Program-made: the position numbers and the translations under genes
Notes under the pieces: model-generated
Seen by the model: only the letters and a program-made list of their open reading frames with translations
The model's database searches: none
What the model was told of the DNA's origin: nothing
NCBI GenBank assembly: GCA_019677205.1
Contig: JAAMXY010001233.1
Span: 1 to 47,911, forward strand
Origin: Pinguiococcus pyrenoidosus
Taxonomy: Eukaryota > Sar > Pinguiophyceae > Pinguiochrysidales > Pinguiochrysidaceae
Direction of reading: 5' to 3'
Length of the DNA: 47,911 nucleotides
Part shown: positions 20,825-30,047 of the stretch, piece after piece
Layout: each line of letters starts with the position of its first letter
Position numbering within the stretch: the first letter of the stretch is position 1

Positions 20825-23697
20825 ATGACGAGCATCGGCAAGCGCAAGAATCCCGGGGGCTCCTTCAAGACCCTCGGCCTGCACAGTAATCTCCTCAAAG
20901 GTTCGGCAACGCCTCAGCTTCTCAACCTTCCGCGGTGCATCCCTGAGGAGCTTTTCTGCTGCAGGCGTCATGCAGATGAATTATCGCACACCGACACCGG
21001 TGCAGCGCAAGTCGTTGCCCATCTCTTTGGCGGGCGAAGATGTCGTGTGCATGGCGAGAACTGGCTCCGGGAAGACGGCGGCCTTCCTCATTCCCGTGCT
21101 GCAGCGGCTGAAGCAGCACAGCCAGACCACCGGGGCGCGAGCCGTGATCCTAAGTCCAACCAGAGAGCTTGCAGCGCAAACCGAGAGGTTCGCCAGGCAG
21201 ATGGCCAAGCACATGGACCTCCGCATGGCGCTGCTCACGGGGGGGGACGCCATCGAGGCCCAGTTCGAGGCTCTGTCGGGAAGCCCGGACGTGATCGTTG
21301 CCACCCCCGGACGACTTGTTCACCACCTGGACGAGGTCAAGGCCTTCAGCCTAAAAGCAGTAGAGATCCTGGTCTTTGACGAAGCAGACCGGCTCTTTGA
21401 GATGGGCTTTGCAGAACAGCTGCACCAGATCCTACGCAGCTGTGGGCCGTCGCGGCAGGCTCTGCTTTTCTCTGCGACGTTGCCGGCGCAGCTGGTGCAA
21501 TTCTCGCGAGCAGGACTTCAAGACCCGCACTTGATTCGCTTGGACGTTGAGCAAAAGATCTCCGAGCAGCTGCGCCTGGTCTTCTTCACGCTTCGGAGCG
21601 GGGAAAAGCTGGCGGCGCTGCTCTTCATTCTGCACGAGATGATACCCCGGGACGACATGTCCATCATCTTCGCGCCCACCCGGCATCACTGTGAGCTTTT
21701 GCTCGAGCTGCTCGACGCAGCCGGTTTTGAAAGTACCATAATCTACGGCAGGATGGATCAAGACGCTCGAAACATGAACTTGGAGAAGTTCCGGAAGGGC
21801 GCCTCGAGGATCTTGCTGGTCACGGACGTTGCCGCGAGGGGGATCGACGTGCCTCTTCTCAACAACGTCATCAACTTCAGCTTCCCGCCGACGGCGAAGC
21901 TCTTCGTCCACCGAGTCGGTCGGGCGGCAAGACAAGGACGCAGCGGAACGGCCTTCAACTTGGTAGAAACGGAAGACCTACCGTACATGGCGGATCTGTT
22001 TGGCTATCTCAAGAGACCTCCGCAGACGTTTCGCGAGGACGGCCATCTCTGCGCGAGGCGCGAAGGCAAGGGCTACAGCTTGCGGGAGATGACGCCAGAT
22101 ATGGTGCACTATGGGACTCTCCCGCAGGGTCTTCTGGACTCCGAGACGGAATACGTGAAGAAGCTCTTCGACGCCAAGGGACCCACGCTCACCCAATTGC
22201 ATCAGGTCTGCGAGAGGGCGAGTAAGCAGTACCGGAGGACACGGCAGGATGCCACCGCAAAGGGCGTATCCACTGCACGGAAGCTGCAGACAACGGAGCT
22301 TCATCCTCTGTGCATCTCGATCTCCGGCGGAAGCGACTCGAAGGGGATGGAGATCGATCAGAGCTCCCTGCTTTCCAAGCTTCAGAGCTTTCGACCCTCC
22401 CAGACCGTCTTCGAGATTGGGACACGAGCAAAGGCAGGAAGGATGCTGAACAAGCAAGCACAAGCGATGCAGGATGTTCGCATGCAGCGAAAGCGCGCCG
22501 AGCTTGTCAGCAGGACGATCATGAGCGCCAGTGAGGTCGAGAAAGAGGAGCATGGAGAAACCGAGGGGGATGCCAGTGGGGATGAGCTACCCGTCAGCCA
22601 GGATACCGGGGTGCCGTATAGCTCGCAGTAGCCAACCTGTGTCTGGGGCGAAGTATTAACACATCACTCCGTCTCACAGGCTGCGAGTGGGGACGATGCG
22701 GAAGATGAGGGGGTCGCGCAGCATGTAGACGATAGTGACCGTCCCAGCAGAAACGCTGCAGAGCAGGACAAGCGAAGGGCCACGCTCACGGCGGCGGAGA
22801 AGCGAAGGCTCAAGCGGGCTCGGCGGAAAGGTGGGAAGGCAGCTGAGCAGAGCCTCAAGGAGGAGTTTCTGAGGGCTGCTCGGGAGCGTGCAGCTGGCTC
22901 GAGTAGCGCAGAGGCGAAAGGCGCACCGATGGCGGACGCGCCAAGCTTCAAAGACGAGCAGTACTACATAGAGTACAAGCGCCAAGGGGTGGAACTGGAC
23001 GAGGTTACGGAGCGGTCGCTGGCCATGGGCGCAGCAGCCGAAATGCAGGGGAAAGGGGTCTCTGGGATGATCGCGAATGCTTTCGAGGAAGCGATGATGG
23101 ACGACAATCCCGATGGAGCCCTGAAGGAGCTCCGAAAGAAGAAGATCATGCACTGGGACAAGCGGCACAACAAGTATGTGAAAACGACCCTTGCGGAGCT
23201 TGCGGAACGCCGCGGCAAGGGAGTTGGCAAGCTCCGCACGGAATCGGGGGCGCTGGTTGCAAGGAAAAAGAAGGAGGCCACGAGCGGAGCGCTGTATGAC
23301 AAGTGGAAGAAGACCACCAAGAGACGAATCGCCACGGTAGCTTTTTCTTTTCATGGAGCGTTCGCCTCCGCCTTCGCCTGTGATCTAGCGAAGCGTTCGC
23401 AGTTGAGGCACCTAATGAGCCGATCCTTCGCTTTTGTAGGTGGGCGAGACCGAGGACAGCAATGGCGTGGGCGGCCAGAAGATCGACTGGCGCAACAAGA
23501 AGCGAGGAAGAGCGCAGCTTCGAAAGGCGAAGGCGGCGGGAGCAATTGTGGATACAGGACGGCCTTCCAAGAAGGTGAAGAGCGAGTTGAGGACGCCGGA
23601 CGAGATCGCCGCTCTTCGACGGAAGCAACAGAAGATTGCTCTAAAGAACATGCCAAGAGCCCAGAGACGCGCGATTCTGAGCAAGAAGAAAAGCTGA
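20825..23697 (+). CDS. DDX54: DEAD-box RNA helicase DDX54/Dbp10
   Basis: Four exons, join(20825..20900, 20965..22610, 22680..23336, 23440..23697), giving 878 residues, close to human DDX54. The introns are 64, 69 and 103 bp. The second donor is the least certain: GTGCCG at 22611 or GTCAGC at 22592, both in phase. The first exon encodes the upstream motif GGSFKTLGLHSNLLKG. Then come the helicase motifs: TPVQRK (Q), ARTGSGKT (I), PTRELAAQ (Ia), TPGRL (Ib), DEAD (II), SAT (III), TDVAARGID (V) and HRVGRAARQGRSG (VI). Exons 3 and 4 carry the DBP10 C-terminal domain (SGALYDKWKKTTKRRI) and a lysine-rich tail with KSELRTPDEIAALRRKQQK. Dbp10 acts in the nucleolus in 60S ribosomal subunit assembly. Confidence 0.94.
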
Positions 23698-23885
23698 GGC
23701 GTAGCAGAGATGAAGAATCAGAGGCCGACTGCTGAAGGAGAAATAGAAGCTTGCCTCGCCACGGCTTCGAATCGAGATACGGCCGTGCGCCCCCCTCGAA
23801 GACAAGGCTGCGACGCATGCGATCGCAACGCATGCTCACATGCTCAGCCATTCGGCTAGGCCTGCAGCCTCCACGTCATGGTCAC

Positions 23886-24575
23886 CTAATCCTTTCGAAG
23901 TTTCTTCTCCGAAGTGCTGAGATTCGCGATGCTCCAAAGGATGAGCGCGGTTGATCCAGCGCCGATGGCCAACAGATTCACCATCTCTGGCTCCGCCTCC
24001 AGAATCGGCCGCTCTCTCCTCGCGGGGGACTCATCTGCAAAACGTGTGCCACGGGTGCTCATCAGCATCCATTTGCTTGTTCAATCCTTGAGCAGCACAA
24101 CCAGGTGAACAACCCGCCGCCTCCACTCACCTCCCAGGGCGGCGTCGAAGAGCAGCGGCAGCAGGAAATACGTGTGCTCAGCAAGCTTGTCCCAAAAGTC
24201 GGAATCTTGCTGGTAAGAGCTCTGGAAAGTCGGCTCTCCCGCCAGGAGGTGAGCGGCATCCTGGCCGAAGTACCCGATGCAGAACGTGACGAGCAGCGCA
24301 GGCACTGTCCAACGCCTTAAGCGCGCTGCGAATGCCGCCACCAGCAACGTAGAGGCCACAGTGCCGAGCCAGACTATAGGAGCGACCGTCGCGGAGAGAT
24401 GCGCGAGGTATGCTGCCGCCGCGACCCACGTCAGGGCCCCGCTGATCTTGTTTGCTCCGCCGCAGACGGCGGCGACGGCCAGAGGAGTGGTCAGAAAGTG
24501 CAAGATCAGGTTCACGAGCACGCGGTGGTACGGGCGGAACTCCTCGGCGAGGCCTAGAAAGTTGGAGACAGACAT
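23886..24575 (-). CDS. DUF962/Mpo1-like multi-pass membrane protein
   Basis: Two exons, complement(23886..24034, 24131..24575), intron 24035-24130 (96 bp, donor GTGAGT, acceptor TTGCAG, phase 1), giving 197 residues. The N-terminal YHRVLVNLILHFLTTPL pattern (H...N...H..T/G.P) and the later GYFGQDAAHLLAGEPTFQ match the layout of DUF962 proteins, whose yeast member Mpo1 is an Fe(II) dioxygenase of fatty-acid alpha-oxidation in the ER. About four hydrophobic helices precede the intron; exon 2 adds a fifth (LLAIGAGSTALILWSIANL) and a lysine-rich tail that could act as an ER-retention signal. The family call rests on pattern only. It is tail to tail with DDX54 (188 bp). Confidence 0.6.
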
Positions 24576-24814
24576 GTTGCGCAGAAGTGGCCAGCTTTGG
24601 CGCCAAAGTCGTGCGTAGCCCAGTTACTCTCGCCTTCTATGGCACAAATTGGGCGAGAGGCTCTGAAGTCGCGTTCATTGGCTGTGTCACGAGAGAAATC
24701 TATCTACTTTTTCCTGATGAGGTATAATATTCGATACCTAAGGAGCGAGAGTCACACGACTCAAAGGCGGAATTCGCTGGGTAGACACGGCGGCCTCCGC
24801 AGCGCCACAGCACT
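24576..24814. promoter_or_regulatory. Short divergent promoter region
   Basis: 239 bp between the DUF962-like gene (minus) and the pyroglutamyl-peptidase fusion (plus). GGTATAATATTCG at about 24720-24733 is an AT-rich TATA-like patch about 85 bp upstream of the plus-strand ATG; whether it is used is unknown. Confidence 0.45.
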
Positions 24815-26706
24815 ATGAGTGTTGCGTCTCAGAAGCTCCGCGTCTGCTGCACAGGCTTTGGAAAGTTCCATGGGGTTCCTAGGAACCCGACGACAGGTGG
24901 GTGGAGACCCCACCTGCATCTTCACGACTTCGTGCCGCAGTCTCACTCGCATCGCCCGTAGAGCTTGTGGAAGGCCTCCAAGCCTTTCTTGACGAACATC
25001 CCGGTCGGAACAGCAGCGGACTGGACTTGGAGACCGAGGTCGTTGAGGTGCGATGTTGCTGCGAACGCAGATGAAGCCACTGGAGCTGCTGGAGCTGAGA
25101 AAGTGGCTGCCTCAGGTCTCCATCCCTGGCACGGAAGAAGCCCTGGAAGCTTTTCAAAGCAAGCATGCTGCAGAGTCGTCGGTGCAGACCCTTTTCATCC
25201 ACTTTGGCGTCGACGGCGGAAGTCAGTGCTTTCGCTGCGAAAGCATCGCATACAACGAGGCGGACTTCCGGTACTGGGCAACGTGGCGAACGATGGGAGG
25301 GAGACGAAGCGAAAGGGCAGGGGACGGGCACTTTCTCATATCGGGACCTGCGTCTGCATGCACAGGGTTCCGGACGAGCGTGGCAACGCACCTGCTCAAG
25401 AGCCCATTTGTGCCGATCGAAACATGGGAGAGCCGATCGAGACCACCGTGCCAGTGGCACGAGTCGTCCGTGCACTGCAGGTGATGCGCGTCGGCGCTCC
25501 TTGCTATGGATTCGCGCGGTGCTGAAAGCCTGCTGCCTTGCGTCCAGGGCCGAGGCCACCAAGTGATGATTTCGACGGACGCAGGGAGATACCTCTGCAA
25601 CTACATCTTCTACAAATCGCTGCGCGCCGCCAACGAGCTTGACAAGACGGTGTCAATCTTCATCCACGTCCCACCGTTCGAAGCGGTGCCAAAGGAGCAG
25701 CACTTCATCTTCGCCCGGGATCTACTGGATGAGCTCTACGATGCAGCCTTTGGGCTTGATGCCTACGGGGGTGGCGAGCAAGGCACGGCCCATCTTCGAG
25801 GCGCAAGAGCAGCAGCAGGCATGGCGTCGACACCACCGGTGAGCTCCACCAAGGGTCTGGTATTTCTTCTGATGGTGATCTTGCGACTCTGGTGGTCGTG
25901 TCCTTTGGTGTATTCTCCTTCCACAGAAGGATTCCGCTGAGAGCCGCTTCGCAGAAGTCAGGCGAACCCTGTCGCTTGCGAACTATGCTCCGCGCGAGGC
26001 GNNNNNNNNNNNNNNNNNNNNNNNNNNNNNNNNNNNNNNNNNNNNNNNNNNNNNNNNNNNNNNNNNNNNTGCCACGGTCATGCAGACGCTGAAGAGTAAG
26101 ATAGTGCCAACGGCTGAAGGCGAAAGGCTCCAGATTGTGGTCGTGATCCGGTGGGACTTGCCGATGACGCACAGCAAGGTGACGACAAGCATTCCCCAAA
26201 GCATGTGAGGCGGCCGACGTCATGTTTCTGAATGGCCTTTTCCATGGTACGATTTCCACAGCTGACACAGCAGTGCTGCAAAGCCCTCCTGGCAGTGCAT
26301 CGGAATGCGTCGCGATCTGCTGCAGACACGGTGAAGGCATGGGAAAGCGAAGGCGAGAAGCTTGTTCTGCTGCAAGGGCCCGGGTAAGGCGCTGCCAAAG
26401 CTACTGCTGGCGAAAACGTTCCTATGCTTCATGTTTAAGTGCCTCACGCTCCTACTAGTGGGCTTGAACAGCTGCAAGCCATTGAGGCGATGGCCACGGC
26501 GTGCGATTTGCCTACGGTGCTAGTCACAGATGACGTCGAAGAGCTTCGAGGATCCCCGTCGGTGAGGCGCTCTTGCTTGTCCTATTGCTACGAAGTGGTT
26601 CAGGGTTGAGATAGCCTCTTCTCTTGTTCCGACCCAGGCGCTCGCGATCGGACCAGCACCCGTTCACACTTTACATTTGGTCTCTGGGCGTCTTAGGCTT
26701 TTCTGA
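24815..26706 (+). CDS. Pyroglutamyl-peptidase I fused to a Pth2-like peptidyl-tRNA hydrolase domain
   Basis: Model: join(24815..24896, 24941..25047, 25116..25270, 25366..25480, 25548..25838, 25927..26178 with gap, 26262..26383, 26459..26561, 26638..26706). Every junction is GT-AG and keeps the frame, giving ~431 residues including 23 unknown. The first half is peptidase C15: TGFGKFHGVPRNPTT, then the catalytic Glu in CESIAYNEADFR, Cys in TDAGRYLCNYIFY and His in FIHVP, all present. It removes N-terminal pyroglutamate from peptides. The second half follows Pth2 from IVVVIRWDLPMTHSK to ALAIGPAPVHTLHLVSGRLRLF, the domain that frees tRNA from stalled peptidyl-tRNA. No stop separates the halves, and if the gap length is right the frame runs straight through it. 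Alternative: two genes whose boundary is hidden in the gap. Confidence 0.75.
26002..26069. other. Assembly gap (68 N)
   Basis: It lies between the peptidase and Pth2 halves of the fused gene. With the base at 26070 it makes 69 positions, i.e. 23 codons, which leaves both flanking frames in register. The stated length may be an estimate. Confidence 0.95.
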
Positions 26707-26812
26707 AGGCCTTCGGCAGGTCTTGCAGGATGCCCGGATTCCTTTTCACGGCTTTCTCAGTCCCAGATTGATGATCATTGTAGCGGCATATGAAGAGGGA
26801 AGGGTCGCAGGC

Positions 26813-28729
26813 CTACTGAAGCTCGCCTCGCTCGACGACGTAGACTTCGTCCTCGTCCTCGTCGTCGTCGTCGTCGTCGTAGTCATCCGCATCCTCATCT
26901 TGCTCAAGCTTTATTCTGACAGAGGTATCGCTAACTTCACGAGTGCGACGATGCACTTCGACGTCGGAGTCTTCGCCGTCCGTGTCCTGATTCCATGCCT
27001 CGCAGGCGCAGCCATCGACGGTGCAATTGGGGTGAAAGCTCCATCCGCTGCTTCGCAGCTCTTCAAGAGCGATCTGCAACTCAACTCCTAGCCTTGGAAA
27101 AGCAGAAACATCAGAGCGAAGACTTTCTTCATGCCTCATTTCTCTGTGGTTTATTCCAGCTACGACGTACCTTCCTTGCTGCTGTCCTAGCGCGTAGACC
27201 TGCATGAGGAGACCGCTGAGGTCCGAGGGGGCGGTGGGATGATGGACTATTGGAATCTCCTCGGCGTCCGCCATCGAAGAAGATCCGCCGCGGAGGCTCT
27301 GAACCGAAGTGCGCAGCCACCGCATCAGCGAGAACAGCAGCAGGATTGCAGCGACATGACCACCCGCTCTCCACAGGATTTCGGTGTCGAGCTGGGGGAT
27401 CCTCAGCGTCGCGTACAGCGAGCAGAATGCAGTCGAGGCAGCGGCGTCTCCGTCGCGTCCGACACGACTGCAAGTGCTGGCATGTTCGAGCACGTCGTGA
27501 TGCCACCATTCCATCGCTGCAATAGCAACGAAGAGGCAAAACAGATGAGGGCGGACGAAGCGGAAGGGTGCTGCCGAGGTGAAAATCCAGCTCAAGAGGC
27601 AAGCAAGGAGCAGGAATCCGAGCGTCTGAAGCTTTGCCCACCCCGACGCCGTGGCCTCAAGGAGCCGATGCAGCTCGCCTACGCTCTTCAGTATGATGCT
27701 CCGCTCCTCTGCGTGCTTCCGGCGATCCTCCGCCATTGACTGGCGATAGGCGTCCGCAGCGATCCGTGCTTCTCTCAAGGATTGGGCGACGGTGTCCACC
27801 GAGGCTTTGGCTTGCTCGACGCTCTCTTCCGTATGCAAGATCCTCCGTGAAAAGCTTTGATCCAGCTGGCGAACGCTTGCCAAGAAGGTCTTCGCGACCT
27901 GATCGTAGGCACGGGCGAGCGTCTCGTCCAGGCGCAGGGCCACACTTTCCAAGCCAGTGGACAGCTTCGCAAGTCCCCCTCGCATGTCCGCGACCTGCTG
28001 CTCAACGCTGTCCGCAAGAGTCTTGATCCCGGTTTTCAAGTTAAGCGTCACGCCAGCGATGTCCGACGCGACTCTCTCGTTCCCTGCATCAATCTCAGCC
28101 TGCAGGGCCGCACCCACGTCCTGGAGCTCCTGCTTCGCCTCCTGTACGCGAGTGACGAGGTTCTGGCCGAAATGATCGACCGTGTCGTTCATTTCGAAGA
28201 GCCGGTCGGCAACCTCGATGGAAGTGTCCATCAGGAGGGAGCTGACTGCATCCGCCTGTCTGTACCACGCCTCCGACTGCAGGAAGAAGCAGAGGGTGTC
28301 CGCGTGCGTGAAGAACTCCGTGTACACCTGGACTTGGGTGCCGTCCAGGCGGGCGATGCAGCTGGCCGCATCCTCCTCGGCCCAGGCACACGCCTCGGAC
28401 ACCGGGAAGCGCGTGTCAGCGAGGTGGCACTCAGCGAGGGCCAGAGCTAGCTTCTTCTTGGCCAGCGCGTCCTCCCCCAAGGCCGAGCAGTCGATCTGCG
28501 CTTGAAGGAAGGCCGCCTGGAAGCACTCGTTGGCCTCGCTGCGCCCCTGCAGGCGCTCCAGCACCCTCTGCCCCTCTTCCGAGGTGGCAGCGAGCATCTT
28601 GGAGGGGGGCGGCTCCACCAGGGCGCCCCCACGGCCGGAGAAGACGTCCCAGAAGGCCGCATGCGTGCTGGGAATGGCAAGGCAGCCAAGTAATGCAAGA
28701 CGCTGGAAGGCCATCATCGTCCAGCACAT
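26813..28729 (-). CDS. KAR5/GEX1/Brambleberry-type nuclear fusion protein
   Basis: Single exon, 638 residues. A signal peptide (FQRLALLGCLAIPSTHA) is followed by a cysteine-spaced N-terminal region, NECFQAAF - IDCSAL - AECHLAD - EACAWAEE - ASCIARL - TEFFTHADTLCFFLQ. This matches the conserved Cys-containing domain of KAR5 (yeast), GEX1 (plants) and Brambleberry (fish). Residues ~185-360 are a long coiled coil. They are followed by hydrophobic helices (LQTLGFLLLACLLSWIF, FCLFVAIAAMEWW, ILLLFSLMRWL) and a cytoplasmic tail ending in a run of Asp/Glu. These proteins sit in the nuclear envelope and are needed for nuclei to fuse after gamete fusion. The family call comes from the domain order and Cys pattern. 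It implies a sexual stage in this organism. Tail to tail with the peptidase fusion (106 bp). Confidence 0.75.
   Translation of the reverse strand: MCWTMMAFQRLALLGCLAIPSTHAAFWDVFSGRGGALVEPPPSKMLAATSEEGQRVLERLQGRSEANECFQAAFLQAQIDCSALGEDALAKKKLALALAECHLADTRFPVSEACAWAEEDAASCIARLDGTQVQVYTEFFTHADTLCFFLQSEAWYRQADAVSSLLMDTSIEVADRLFEMNDTVDHFGQNLVTRVQEAKQELQDVGAALQAEIDAGNERVASDIAGVTLNLKTGIKTLADSVEQQVADMRGGLAKLSTGLESVALRLDETLARAYDQVAKTFLASVRQLDQSFSRRILHTEESVEQAKASVDTVAQSLREARIAADAYRQSMAEDRRKHAEERSIILKSVGELHRLLEATASGWAKLQTLGFLLLACLLSWIFTSAAPFRFVRPHLFCLFVAIAAMEWWHHDVLEHASTCSRVGRDGDAAASTAFCSLYATLRIPQLDTEILWRAGGHVAAILLLFSLMRWLRTSVQSLRGGSSSMADAEEIPIVHHPTAPSDLSGLLMQVYALGQQQGRYVVAGINHREMRHEESLRSDVSAFPRLGVELQIALEELRSSGWSFHPNCTVDGCACEAWNQDTDGEDSDVEVHRRTREVSDTSVRIKLEQDEDADDYDDDDDDEDEDEVYVVERGELQ
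26845..26881. repeat. GTC trinucleotide run coding an acidic tail
   Basis: A run of GTC and GTCCTC units on the plus strand encodes consecutive Asp and Glu near the C-terminus of the KAR5-like protein. Confidence 0.85.
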
Positions 28730-29490
28730 AGCTTAGTTTCTCACCTTTGGACGCCCGGAGACACACCAGTCACCCCGGGGGGGTCTCTCTCGCGGGTCCG
28801 CGACGGTCCAGATGTGTCGAAGAGCGCCGCCCAGATCTTGCAGACAGAGAGACACAGTGGCGACAGAGGGTGACGACCCAAAGACAGCCTTCTTGATCTG
28901 TGATTCAGCGTAATAGGGTCAGGGCCATTCTGAAAGCCAATCGGCGACGGGGAAAGTTTCGAAAGGTTCCGGGCCCAAATGGCGGAAAACCTCGTCCAAT
29001 GGGACGCGAGCAGCTAAAGGGATTTCTCGTCTGGGCGGGAGTTTCACGTGGCTTGGAAAGCTGGTCAGCAGGTGGACTCCGGCATTTGAGAAGGAATCAG
29101 ATGCTTATCGAAATTTCGTGGAAAGTTTATTGGGTGATTAACGATCCCGGATGTAAGCCGGTTTCCAGTCTGCTCGGGCCCGGAGTGGAACCAAGCCCGC
29201 TTGACATCGGTCGCGTAGCTGGAGCCGCAGCTCTGTAAAACCGAGGCCGAAAAGGCGCCAAATTTTGGGAGCAGAGCGCTCGCGCCCAAGCCAAGCTCAA
29301 GCGCGCTGTCCCCCGAAGAGCGGTGATGACAGTGGGCTTGGGAGACTGCTAACGAGTGGCGAAGCGGCTGCTGGAGTCAAACGCGATCTTCCACCTGGCG
29401 CACGCGGCGCAAGCAGTTGTCGAGAAAGTTTGAAGCTGCAGCATCTCTCCGAGGCCTCTTGTCGGCGATTGGCGGCCCGACTTCCCTTCA
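28730..29490. promoter_or_regulatory. Long divergent intergenic region
   Basis: 761 bp between the KAR5-like gene (minus) and the J-domain gene (plus). It includes a C4G7 block near 28775-28785 and an AT-richer stretch at 29100-29150. I find no gene in it; open frames are short. Confidence 0.5.
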
Positions 29491-30015
29491 ATGAGCGCTC
29501 TCAGGGTCGAAGATGCTGCGCGCATCTTGGGGGTGTCTCCAGACGACGACCTGGAGACCATCAAAGCCGCGTATAGAAGACTGGCGCTCAAGTGGCACCC
29601 GGAGTGGAGCCGCCAGCCAGAAGCCAAGGAGAGGTTCCAAGAAGTCAGCGTCGCCTACACTCGCCTGGTATCCAGGAACATCGGTGTGATTGGCGATGAC
29701 GGGGACGCGGATGCCCTGAAGTGCTACGGAGACGTGGACGAGATGCGTGCCTTCATGAACATGTTCATGGACCTTGTGGGAGTCTTCGGAGATGCCCGGA
29801 ACGTGGATGGGCCGGTGCCCGCGTCGTTCTGCCCCGGGGAACTCTCCGAGGACGAGATACACGACATGTCCTCTCGGATGGTGTTCAGTATGATGTTCGG
29901 GGGCGCAGCCGATCCGGATCAATGGTTCGGCGACGATGATCCCGATGACATGGACGACGAGGACGACGACGACGACGACGAGGACGACGACGACGACGAT
30001 GAAGAGCTCGACGAT

Positions 30016-30047
<32 letters not shown>

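Noticed and set aside
20825-22631. Reading the helicase as ending at the stop at 22631
   Set aside because: The DBP10 C-terminal domain lies in the following open segments and joins in frame after removal of short introns, giving the normal DDX54 length.
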